DNA of 39,816 nucleotides from Bacteroidales bacterium UBA5371 (GTDB lineage: Bacteria > Bacteroidota > Bacteroidia > Bacteroidales > P3). The notes under the pieces are model-generated. The model saw only the letters and a program-made list of their open reading frames with translations. It did not search any database and was not told the origin of the DNA. Positions 32,679-39,816 of the stretch are shown one piece after another (position 1 is the first letter of the stretch; each line of letters opens with the position of its first letter). The stretch covers positions 1-39,816 of the forward strand of contig DHPF01000009.1 of the NCBI GenBank assembly GCA_002407855.1. Reading direction: 5' to 3'. The translations under genes and the position numbers were made by a program.

Positions 32679-33941
32679 TTATAATAAATCCATTCTGGAT
32701 GCATCTTGACGAATAAAAATAAAGAGCAAAAAGGTGAAAGACATTAGTGAGGAACCTCCATAACTTAGGAAAGGTAGAGGTATTCCTATAACGGGCAAAA
32801 GCCCCATTGTCATTCCCAAATTAATTGTAAAATGTGCAAATATTATTGAGGCAACACAATAACCATAAATTCTTGAAAACTTAGAGCGTTGCCTTTCTGC
32901 CATACGTATTAAGCGGGTCATTAGAGAGAGGAAAAGAAGTATTACTACGGTTGAACCAACAAATCCCCATTCTTCTCCAACAGTGCAAAATATAAAGTCG
33001 GTGTCTTGTTCTGGAACAAAATTATATTTGGTTTGTGTTCCATTGAGAAATCCTTTGCCAAAGAATCCTCCCGAACCAATTGCAATTTTTGATTGATTAA
33101 CATTATATTCTACTCCTTGCGGGTCTTTCTTTTGTCCTAAAAGAACTTCTATTCTGTCTTTTTGATGTGAACCCAAAGCATTATCATAAACATATCCCAC
33201 CGATAGAACTACCCCAGCAGCAACGGCAAAAAGCCCTAAGCATAGCCATATTGATAATTTTCTTGAACGAAAGAGAAACCATATCAATATAGTAACGGCA
33301 AAAAGAATGGCTATAAGAACATAAGGATTAATTAGTAATGATAAGATAAAGAGAATTGCTGCTCCTGCTCCAAAGATTAGAACTGATAAAGATAATCCTT
33401 CTCTAAATAATACTAAAACAAAGATTAAGAATACTAAGGCTGAACCAGTATCATTTTGCAAAAGGACTAATAACATTGGTATTGCTACAATGGTTATTGC
33501 TGCAATCTTTGTTTTAAGGTCTTTCATATCTGTGTCAATCCCTGAAAGTATTTTGGCTAATGCAAGAGCAGTTGTAGTTTTTGCAAATTCGGAAGGCTGA
33601 ATACCAAAGTCTCCTACCCCAAACCAGCTCTTTGCTCCTTTTGTCTCTGAACCCACAAGCAAAACAGCAACAAGCATAAGAATAAAAGCTCCATACCAAA
33701 TATATGTAGTTTGAGAAAAGAATCTTGGGTCTATTACTAAAATAAATAATGCTATAATAACTGAGGCTCCAATCCAAATTAACTGTTTGCCATAACGAGC
33801 ATCCAAATCAAAAATACTACTATGAGCTTCATCATAAACAGCAGAATATATACTAATCCAGCCAATTATTACTAATGTAAAGTAGATTAGTATTGTTGTC
33901 CAATCAATATTCTCTAATAAACCTCTTTCTCTTCTTTCCAT
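32679..33941 (-). CDS. rodA: Rod-shape determining SEDS glycosyltransferase RodA
   Basis: A 420-residue polytopic membrane protein of the SEDS family that polymerises lipid II into glycan strands with PBP2 during elongation. About ten hydrophobic segments are visible. Typical motifs are SIYSAVYDEAH, KSWFGVGDFGIQPSEFAK, FVPEQDTDFIFCTVGEEWG and GIPLPFLSYGGSSL. The frame extends upstream to 34034, but I chose the ATG at 33941 (MERRERGLLENIDWTT): the upstream part is a basic stretch overlapping mrdA and does not resemble the family. The gene starts 31 bp after mrdA. Confidence 0.94.
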   Translation of the reverse strand: MERRERGLLENIDWTTILIYFTLVIIGWISIYSAVYDEAHSSIFDLDARYGKQLIWIGASVIIALFILVIDPRFFSQTTYIWYGAFILMLVAVLLVGSETKGAKSWFGVGDFGIQPSEFAKTTTALALAKILSGIDTDMKDLKTKIAAITIVAIPMLLVLLQNDTGSALVFLIFVLVLFREGLSLSVLIFGAGAAILFILSLLINPYVLIAILFAVTILIWFLFRSRKLSIWLCLGLFAVAAGVVLSVGYVYDNALGSHQKDRIEVLLGQKKDPQGVEYNVNQSKIAIGSGGFFGKGFLNGTQTKYNFVPEQDTDFIFCTVGEEWGFVGSTVVILLFLSLMTRLIRMAERQRSKFSRIYGYCVASIIFAHFTINLGMTMGLLPVIGIPLPFLSYGGSSLMSFTFLLFIFIRQDASRMDLL

Positions 33942-33972
33942 TCTATTTTTTCTCTTTTTTTTCTTTATTAAA

Positions 33973-35832
33973 TTAGTCGGAAGAAGATTTTTGAACATAT
34001 CTTCTAAGAGGAAGGCTTTGACAAGGTGCTGCATTAATGTAAGTTTCTTCCATATCCTTTCTTAAAACTTCTTTTCTTATATATTTCTCACAAATTAAAC
34101 TTGCAATTGGAGCAGCCCATGTTCCACCCCCTCCTGCTGCATTTTCAACATAAACTGATACTGCTATCTGAGGATTATCCTTTGGAGCAAAACAAATAAA
34201 GACCGAATGGTCGGCTCCAATGTTTTGAGCTGTTCCTGTTTTACCACAGACTGCAATGTCGTCTATCCTTGCTCTCCTTGCTGTTCCTCCTGCTTCATGA
34301 ACCACTGCCCACATACCTTCAACAGCAATATCCCAATACTCTTTTGCAATAGTAGAGTAATGTCTTTGAGTGTATTTTGTATTTCTTTTCTTAGAGTTCT
34401 CATCTCCAAAATAACGAACTAAATGAGGGGTAATGTACCAGCCACGATTTGCAACTATGGCTGCAAAGTTTGCCATCTGTAAAGGAACAACCTCAACCTC
34501 GCCTTGCCCTATTGAATTAGAGTAAATAGTATAGAAATTCCACCCATCACCTTTATAAATCCTACGATAATATGATGTATCTGGAATTGCACCAGCTTTT
34601 ACATTGGGGAGGTCAATTTCTAATTTCTGTCCAAATCCAAGTTTATACATAGCATCGTCCCATAAAGAAAGCCCATACTTACTATCTATCTTGCCTTTGG
34701 TATCATTTCTTTGTTGTATTATTCTTTGATATAATCTATAAAAATAAGGATTGCAAGACATCTTAATTGCATCTCTTACATTTGAAGCCGTAGGATGATT
34801 ATGACAACCTACCAATGACCTATCGCAAGGGAAACTTGTATTTGGTGAAACTACACCCATATCTAAAGCTGCCATAGCCTGAGCAACCTTAAAAATAGAA
34901 CCGGGAGGGTATTGTGCCATTAAAGCACGATTGAATAGTGGCTTAGCAATGTCATTTAATAGATTCATATAATTATTCCCTCTCACACGCCCAACCAAGA
35001 GATTAGGGTCGTAAAATGGAGCTGATACAAAACAAAGTATTTCTCCCGTTGAAGGCTCAATGGCAACTATTGAACCACGCTTGTTTGCCATTATCTGTTC
35101 GGCATATTTTTGCAATTCTAAGTCGATTGAAGAATAAAGATTATGTCCTGCAATAGAGGCAGTATCGTATTTACCATTTTGAAAACTCCCCTTTTCCCTA
35201 TTATGAACATCAACCAAAGTAATCTTACTCCCCTTTGTTCCCCTTAATAAGTCTTCATAATATTTTTCTAAACCACTCATTCCGATATAGTCTCCTTTCT
35301 TATAATAAGGATTCTTTTTTATCATATTCTCATCAACCTCCCCTACATAACCTAATACATGAGAACCAACAGCATGAGGATAATAACGCAAAGTACGACT
35401 TTGTGCATAAAAGCCTGAGAACTTGTATAACTTCTCTTGAATTGCACCAAAGTCTTCCTTTGATATTTGCTTCTCAAAAGAGGAAGGAGCATAAGAAGAA
35501 TAAGCCTTAGCCTTCTGCATACGTGTTAGGAATTGTTCCTTTGTGATTCCAACTAACTCACACAAAAGTGCAGTATCTAAATCCTTAACTTGACGAGGAA
35601 TAACCATTAGGTCGTAAACCAACTCATTATATACTAACAATTCCCCATTACGATCATAAACTAATCCACGAGCTGGATATTGAGTTACAAACCTTAAAGC
35701 ATTTCTATTTGCCAATTGAGCATAGGAGTCATCAAAGACTTGAAGGAAAAGCAAACGTATAATATAAATTATCCCCACGGTAATAAATATACCCATAATA
35801 ATAAAACGGCGTGAGGAAAGTGTATTTTTCAT
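33973..35832 (-). CDS. mrdA: Penicillin-binding protein 2 (elongation transpeptidase)
   Basis: A 619-residue class B PBP, cross-linking peptidoglycan in the elongasome with RodA. One N-terminal membrane anchor (FIIMGIFITVGIIYIIRLLFL) is followed by the pedestal domain (ARGLVYDRNGELL). The transpeptidase motifs are complete: SxxK at Ser312-Lys315 (PPGSIFK), SxN at 359-361 (SCN) and KTG at 531-533. The length is typical. mreB, mreC and mreD, often upstream in Bacteroidota, are absent; the neighbour is a divergent LuxE-like gene. Its predicted leader is only ~14 nt. Confidence 0.95.
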   Translation of the reverse strand: MKNTLSSRRFIIMGIFITVGIIYIIRLLFLQVFDDSYAQLANRNALRFVTQYPARGLVYDRNGELLVYNELVYDLMVIPRQVKDLDTALLCELVGITKEQFLTRMQKAKAYSSYAPSSFEKQISKEDFGAIQEKLYKFSGFYAQSRTLRYYPHAVGSHVLGYVGEVDENMIKKNPYYKKGDYIGMSGLEKYYEDLLRGTKGSKITLVDVHNREKGSFQNGKYDTASIAGHNLYSSIDLELQKYAEQIMANKRGSIVAIEPSTGEILCFVSAPFYDPNLLVGRVRGNNYMNLLNDIAKPLFNRALMAQYPPGSIFKVAQAMAALDMGVVSPNTSFPCDRSLVGCHNHPTASNVRDAIKMSCNPYFYRLYQRIIQQRNDTKGKIDSKYGLSLWDDAMYKLGFGQKLEIDLPNVKAGAIPDTSYYRRIYKGDGWNFYTIYSNSIGQGEVEVVPLQMANFAAIVANRGWYITPHLVRYFGDENSKKRNTKYTQRHYSTIAKEYWDIAVEGMWAVVHEAGGTARRARIDDIAVCGKTGTAQNIGADHSVFICFAPKDNPQIAVSVYVENAAGGGGTWAAPIASLICEKYIRKEVLRKDMEETYINAAPCQSLPLRRYVQKSSSD

Positions 35833-35839
35833 ATCTTTG
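35832..35839 (+). promoter_or_regulatory. -7 box of the LuxE-like gene promoter
   Basis: TATCTTTG fits TAnnTTTG. It overlaps the first base of the divergent mrdA start codon (35832), so its -33 region is inside mrdA. Confidence 0.45.
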
Positions 35840-35851
35840 CAATCTTAGATG

Positions 35852-35859
35852 CAAAATTA
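35852..35859 (-). promoter_or_regulatory. -7 box of the mrdA-rodA operon promoter
   Basis: TAATTTTG on the minus strand fits TAnnTTTG, 20 bp upstream of the mrdA ATG. It is interleaved with the divergent box at 35832-35839. Confidence 0.55.
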
Positions 35860-35891
35860 CAATAAAAACCCATATCAACTATTATTTAAAT

Positions 35892-36878
35892 ATGGAAGAA
35901 TTAATTAATAGAATATTTCAAATCAAAGACCAAAAAGAGTTTGAAGCAATTACTCTTGAAGTCTTTTCCTTCCAATACGCAAACAACCTTATATATAATA
36001 GGTGGTGCAACCTTTTAAATCGAAACCCAAAAAACGTAACCAATATTTATTCTATTCCTTTTCTTCCAATATCTTTCTTTAAAACAAAAAAAGTAGTTAG
36101 CTTTTTGGATAATCCTATACACTACTTTAAAAGCAGCGGAACAACAAGCTCTCAAACAAGCAAACACTACATTAAAGACATAAAACTTTACGAAAGAAAC
36201 ATCCATTCATGCTTTGAACAATTCTTCTCTAAGGCAGAAGACTATTGCTTTATTGCTCTTTTGCCTAACTACTTGGAGCAAGGAAATTCCTCACTTGTGT
36301 ATATGATTAATAGTTTCATTCAAAGCAGTAAATATAAAGAAAGCAATTTCTATAACTCAGATTTGAAAGATGTAATTAAGGTATTGAAAGAATGCGAAAA
36401 ACAAAATATAAGAACAATTCTCTTTGGAGTTACCTATGCACTACTTGATTTGGTGGAGATTGAAGCTTTGAAGTTAAGAAATACTATTGTGTTTGAAACA
36501 GGAGGAATGAAAGGAAGAAGGAAAGAAATTATTAGAGAAGAACTACATCAAAAGCTATGTAAGGGATTTGCAGTAGAAAATATAGCATCGGAATATGGTA
36601 TGTGTGAGTTATTTTCCCAAGCCTATTCCAAAGGAAAAGGAAGGTTCTTTTGCCCCAAACAAATGCAGATTTTGATTAGAGATATATACGACCCATTGAC
36701 TTATATTGAGGAAGGTAAAACAGGAGGAATAAATATAATTGATCTTGCAAACCTTTACTCCTGCTCCTTTATAGAAACACAAGACTTAGGCAAAACATAT
36801 TCCGATAATAGCTTTGAAATCATAGGAAGGATTGACAATACAACAATTAGAGGCTGTAATTTGATGTATGATTTATAG
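35892..36878 (+). CDS. LuxE-like acyl-protein synthetase / acyltransferase
   Basis: A 328-residue adenylate-forming protein of the LuxE family, related to the ANL superfamily. The ATP-binding signature is FKSSGTTSSQTSKHYI at about 80-95. Other family features are FGVTYALLDL, ETGGMKGRRKE and SEYGMCELFSQAYSKGKGRF. LuxE activates a fatty acid as acyl-AMP and passes it to a reductase (LuxC), but no luxC is next to it, and in Bacteroidota such single genes are of unknown use, perhaps in acyl lipid or pigment synthesis. I chose the ATG at 35892 (MEELINRIF); the longer frame to 35811 would start inside mrdA and upstream of the -7 box. Confidence 0.82.
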   Translation: MEELINRIFQIKDQKEFEAITLEVFSFQYANNLIYNRWCNLLNRNPKNVTNIYSIPFLPISFFKTKKVVSFLDNPIHYFKSSGTTSSQTSKHYIKDIKLYERNIHSCFEQFFSKAEDYCFIALLPNYLEQGNSSLVYMINSFIQSSKYKESNFYNSDLKDVIKVLKECEKQNIRTILFGVTYALLDLVEIEALKLRNTIVFETGGMKGRRKEIIREELHQKLCKGFAVENIASEYGMCELFSQAYSKGKGRFFCPKQMQILIRDIYDPLTYIEEGKTGGINIIDLANLYSCSFIETQDLGKTYSDNSFEIIGRIDNTTIRGCNLMYDL

Positions 36879-36998
36879 AAACTCCTAATTGATAAATAGC
36901 CAATTCCTTTTTCTTTATTGGGCAGTTAATGAAGAAAATTTCAAATCTTAATTCTATAAATATTTATCTCTTTGGCAATGATTATAAAAATAAATTCC

Positions 36999-37006
36999 TA
37001 TATTTG
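36999..37006 (+). promoter_or_regulatory. -7 box of the atpB promoter
   Basis: TATATTTG fits TAnnTTTG and lies 22 bp upstream of the ATG at 37029. It falls within the longer open frame, which rules out the upstream start. Confidence 0.55.
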
Positions 37007-37028
37007 CCACCTGAATAAAAATGATAAT

Positions 37029-38120
37029 ATGAAAAAGATACTAATACTTTTTATAGCCCTAATTAGCTTTCACCTAAACTCATACTCCGAAACCAAGACA
37101 GAAGAATCCTTTAATACAGGAGAGATGATTATGGATCATATTATTGATAATCATTCATGGCATATCCTTACATACAAAGATAAACATGTTTCTATCCCTC
37201 TTCCAGTTATACTAATTAATGAGGGTAAGTTAGATATATTTATGTCTAACAAATTCCATCATGGACATTCCTCCTACAAAGGATATAAATTAGGAACCTC
37301 AGAAGATGGCAAAAACACCAAAGGAAAGATAATATGTGTTGATGCCAATGGAAAATATACAGGCAAAAAACCCTTAGATTTCTCTATCACTAAAAACGTT
37401 GCAAGCCTCTTTATAGTTTCAATTTTATTAATTGTTATTGTATTTCGTGCAAAACATCTTGCCCTCAAACGCCAAGGCAAAGCCCCAAAAGGAACCCTCA
37501 CAATAGTAGAATTTATTATGCAATTTATTAGAGACGATATTGCAATTCCTTCAATTGGCAAGAAGAAATACTCCAAATTTATGCCCTATCTTCTAACTGT
37601 TTTCTGTTTTATATTCCTATCCAACCTTATGGGATTAGTACCTTTTTTCCCAGGAGGAGCCAATCTTACAGGCAATATAGCAGTAACAATGGTGTTAGCA
37701 GTAATAACATTCTTGATAACCAATTTTAGTGCTAACCGACATTATTTTAAACATATATTCAATATGCCAGGCGTTCCTTGGTGGCTTAAATTCCCGCTTC
37801 CAATAATGCCAATGGTTGAAATTCTAAGTGTATTTACCAAACCTTTTGCCCTTATGATACGTCTTTTTGCAAATATAACAGCAGGACATATCATCATCTT
37901 AGGTTTTATTTCCATAATATTTATCTTTGGTTCTCAGAGCGTAAAAGTTGGATATTCCATCGCCATAGCTCCTGTTTTCTTTGCCATATTTATGAATTTA
38001 TTGGAACTACTTGTAGCATTTATACAAGCCTATGTCTTCACTTTGCTATCGGCAATATACATTGGTATGTCCAATGAAGAGCATACCGAAGTTCACCAAG
38101 GAGAGATTATAAATAGATAA
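37029..38120 (+). CDS. atpB: F0F1 ATP synthase subunit a
   Basis: A 363-residue membrane subunit that forms the proton half-channels next to the c-ring. An N-terminal signal-like helix (MKKILILFIALISFHLNSYS) and a ~100-residue extra-membrane domain are typical of Bacteroidota. Five to six membrane helices follow. The essential Arg is in FTKPFALMIRLFANITAGH, and the final helix VAFIQAYVFTLLSAIYI is diagnostic. I chose the ATG at 37029 because a promoter box lies between it and the ATG at 36972. No atpE, atpF, atpH, atpA or atpG follows: the next gene is convergent. The gene thus appears separated from the rest of the atp operon. Confidence 0.95.
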   Translation: MKKILILFIALISFHLNSYSETKTEESFNTGEMIMDHIIDNHSWHILTYKDKHVSIPLPVILINEGKLDIFMSNKFHHGHSSYKGYKLGTSEDGKNTKGKIICVDANGKYTGKKPLDFSITKNVASLFIVSILLIVIVFRAKHLALKRQGKAPKGTLTIVEFIMQFIRDDIAIPSIGKKKYSKFMPYLLTVFCFIFLSNLMGLVPFFPGGANLTGNIAVTMVLAVITFLITNFSANRHYFKHIFNMPGVPWWLKFPLPIMPMVEILSVFTKPFALMIRLFANITAGHIIILGFISIIFIFGSQSVKVGYSIAIAPVFFAIFMNLLELLVAFIQAYVFTLLSAIYIGMSNEEHTEVHQGEIINR

Positions 38121-38201
38121 ACTTAGCCTCCATCAATTGATTTAATATACTTTATACCTCATTCAAATAGTGGTAAATGTTTAGTTGTTTAGTTATTGAT
38201 T

Positions 38202-38338
38202 TGTTTAGTTGTTGAGTTGTTCTTTGTTAATTATAAAAAAGAAATGCGGGGTATTTTATCCCGCATTTCCAAATAATGAGTTTAAGGTCATGAAAGTCCT
38301 TAAGGACATCAACAACTCAACAACTCAACAACTAAACA
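38202..38338. repeat. 20-bp perfect inverted repeat enclosing a terminator
   Basis: TGTTTAGTTGTTGAGTTGTT (38202-38221) is the reverse complement of 38319-38338. The right arm stands at the end of a short AACAACTC repeat and directly abuts the stop codon of the T9SS cargo gene (38341-38339). Between the arms lie the terminator hairpin at 38241-38269 and a 12-bp palindrome (GTCCTTAAGGAC, 38296-38307). The whole nest fills the convergent junction after atpB. Confidence 0.85.
38230..38269 (-). terminator. Intrinsic terminator of the T9SS cargo gene (possibly bidirectional)
   Basis: GAAATGCGGG (38241-38250) and CCCGCATTTC (38260-38269) form a perfect 10-bp stem with a 9-nt loop. On the minus strand a T6 run follows (the A-tract at 38235-38240), so the strong direction is leftward. 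On the plus strand there is no T-run, so atpB termination here is less certain. Confidence 0.88.
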
Positions 38339-39816
38339 CTAATCATTAACCACAACCTTATACTCTCCACGTCCCTTAGAGGTGCGAAGTTTAAGGATAT
38401 ATATTCCATTATCAAGATTAGAAACATCAATGGTTGTACTCTTTGGTGTGTTTTCTTTGCTTATTACCTTTCTTCCAAGTGCATCATAAATATCTAAGCT
38501 TTCTATCCTCTCTTCGCATTCAATATTCAAATCATTGCTAACAGGATTAGGATAAACCTTTGCAGAGATATTATCAGTAATTACTTCCTCAATCCCTACT
38601 GTGAAATATGGACAAGCATAGGTTGTGTTTGCAATAGGAGTACTGCCATCACTTACTTCCCAATTGCGATTGGTGGCAATGGTATCACGGCAGGTTGAAG
38701 AACCAGGGTTAGATGTCCCATCTGGTGAGAAACTAATCTCAATTAATCCTTTATCATCTGCTGCTCTTCTTGGCAATTGGTGGAAAAGGGAGTCAAGCCC
38801 GCAGGCAGAAAGATTATTTCCATTACAAATAATGTTTTTAAGGCTAATACATCCACTTGTTGTAATACTTGAAAGATTATTTTTATAGCACCATAACACT
38901 TCCAAAGCCGTAAGCCCAGTAAGATCCAAAGAAGAAAGATTATTATCATAGCAAAACAATTTTTCCAAAGCTGTAAGCCCAGTAAGATCCAAAGTAGAAA
39001 GATTATTATCATTGCAACTCAACCATTTCAAAGCCGTAAGCCCAGTAAGATCCAAAGAAGAAATATTATTACCACTGCAATCCAAATCTATCAATCCTGT
39101 ATTATGCGAAGCATCCAATCCTGTAATATTTGTTCCATTATCATTACAATAAAACCCCGTTATATCCCCATAAATCTTTATTGATGTAGAATGGGTATAA
39201 AATAGTTCTTCATCCACACTAATATAAGCATAAACTATTGTATCCCAAGAGCCGCTTTCAATCTTTATAGGAGTATTATCTGCCGCCGCAAAATATCCAA
39301 AATGTATTATTTCTCCCTGCTCAACAGTTAGCTCAACCCATTTATCCATATTAACCACAGGAATATCCAATGTTGTGAATGTAAGTTCGGAGCCATAGAT
39401 CTTGGTTGTTCCAACCTTCACATAAGCACGGAAGGTATAATTAGTGTTTGGAGTTAAACCACTAAGCTCAGCACCGAAATAATTGCCTGTTTGGGTAGCA
39501 ACCAAATCAGCATAAGTTCCACCAGAGGTCTTCTTCCATTCAACGCCCTTTTCAGCAATTACATTAGTTCCGGAGTCAACCTCACCTCCAAGATATGCAG
39601 AGATATGAGTAATATACTCTGCAGAATCAGTTGTAACGCTTGGCGGAGTAGGTAAAGGAATTGTTACTTGCACAGAGTTTATTACTCCTTCACAGACGTC
39701 TTGCTGACCCCCATCCATAAACCCATTAAAAAGGCTAATCGTGAATGTTCCTCCATTTGGTAATACACTTGCTGGGATTGTATGGGCGCCTGATTGTGTA
39801 TAGTTGAAATAGTTAA
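38339..39816 (-). CDS. T9SS cargo protein with leucine-rich repeats (5'-truncated by the window)
   Basis: The frame is open from the TAG at 38341-38339 to the window edge (492 codons including the stop), so the N-terminus is missing; an internal ATG at 39718 is not the true start. The visible order is: a beta-rich segment; a fibronectin-III-like domain (ISAYLGGEVDSGTNVI to TFRAYVKVGTT); then leucine-rich repeats with a 21-residue period (SLDLTGLTALKWLSCNDNNL); and a C-terminal type A T9SS sorting domain (VYPNPVSNDLNIE, ending in EYKVVVND). Such proteins are exported by the type IX system and anchored to the surface, usually as adhesins. The repeats are almost identical at the DNA level (63-bp units). 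Confidence 0.9.
   Translation of the reverse strand, partial: NYFNYTQSGAHTIPASVLPNGGTFTISLFNGFMDGGQQDVCEGVINSVQVTIPLPTPPSVTTDSAEYITHISAYLGGEVDSGTNVIAEKGVEWKKTSGGTYADLVATQTGNYFGAELSGLTPNTNYTFRAYVKVGTTKIYGSELTFTTLDIPVVNMDKWVELTVEQGEIIHFGYFAAADNTPIKIESGSWDTIVYAYISVDEELFYTHSTSIKIYGDITGFYCNDNGTNITGLDASHNTGLIDLDCSGNNISSLDLTGLTALKWLSCNDNNLSTLDLTGLTALEKLFCYDNNLSSLDLTGLTALEVLWCYKNNLSSITTSGCISLKNIICNGNNLSACGLDSLFHQLPRRAADDKGLIEISFSPDGTSNPGSSTCRDTIATNRNWEVSDGSTPIANTTYACPYFTVGIEEVITDNISAKVYPNPVSNDLNIECEERIESLDIYDALGRKVISKENTPKSTTIDVSNLDNGIYILKLRTSKGRGEYKVVVND
38895..39083 (-). repeat. Three 63-bp tandem repeats encoding LRR units
   Basis: The marker GTAAGCCCAGTAAGATCC occurs at 38910, 38973 and 39036, an exact 63-bp spacing. 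The first ~45 bp of each unit are nearly identical, and the remainder varies. Each unit encodes one 21-residue leucine-rich repeat of the T9SS cargo protein, which points to recent expansion. Confidence 0.9.

Noticed and set aside
33942..34034. N-terminal extension of RodA
   Set aside because: It is basic, overlaps mrdA and is absent from the family pattern; MERRERG at 33941 is the better start.
38743..39012. Second minus-strand ORF in the LRR region
   Set aside because: It is an alternate frame of the 63-bp repeats within the T9SS cargo gene and repeats for that reason.
1..39816. Phage, integrative element or defence island
   Set aside because: I looked for integrases, transposases, restriction-modification, abortive-infection and toxin genes and saw none; base composition looks even across the window.

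Overview
The window reads as a chromosomal segment of an AT-rich member of the Bacteroidota, most likely Bacteroidales. The evidence is Bacteroides-type promoters (TAnnTTTG boxes, the best with TTTG 19-20 bp upstream), almost no Shine-Dalgarno sequences, a type IX secretion (T9SS) sorting domain, an S46 dipeptidyl-peptidase of the DPP11 type, tandem DUF1573 proteins, a DUF748 envelope protein and Bacteroidales-like versions of Mfd, RodA and PBP2. I see no prophage, insertion sequence, CRISPR array or defence island. Most genes are housekeeping or envelope functions.

Layout. 1-2.9 kb: the tail of an unknown gene, a PfkB-family (adenosine-type) kinase, a repeat-rich spacer and a lipoprotein. 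3-10.5 kb: a membrane-bound AraC-type regulator, then a leftward operon DPP11 - pheT - small helical-repeat protein - membrane protein. 10.8-16 kb: mfd and fhs, rightward. 16.2-18.4 kb: an aminotransferase and two DUF1573 proteins, leftward. 18.5-20.9 kb: a rightward three-gene cluster (WbpD-like acetyltransferase, WbpB-like dehydrogenase, FemAB-like transferase) that fits the Wbp/Vim linking-sugar pathway used to anchor T9SS cargo. 21.2-25.3 kb: a leftward five-gene operon ending in a U32 (TrhP-like) protein, a PHP phosphoesterase and MnmD. 25.4-30.1 kb: rightward genes for a 2[4Fe-4S] ferredoxin, an unknown protein, tRNA-Glu(UUC), S20, TatD, a TlpA-like lipoprotein and a ComEA-like protein. 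30.4-35.8 kb: leftward mrdA - rodA - DUF748. 35.9-38.1 kb: a LuxE-like protein and a lone atpB. 38.3 kb to the end: a T9SS cargo protein with leucine-rich repeats, running off the window.

The most unusual feature is not a gene. Seven intergenic spaces carry degenerate arrays of exactly 21-bp units (31 units in all, no indels between units). Six of the seven share one recognisable consensus (AAATCAAGAT then TTCAGTAAATT). Four of the five convergent gene junctions contain one. Twenty-one bp is both two helical turns and seven codons, and each array has a mostly open frame that reads as heptads ending in Leu (for example KSRFILL, KLDFSKL, KRRFSKL). I do not recognise this family. Large inverted repeats also sit at the convergent junctions.

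Functional links: MnmD and a TrhP-like U32 protein, both wobble-uridine modification enzymes, share an operon, and the window encodes tRNA-Glu(UUC), a classical mnm5s2U34 substrate. The Wbp/Vim-like cluster and the T9SS cargo protein also fit together.
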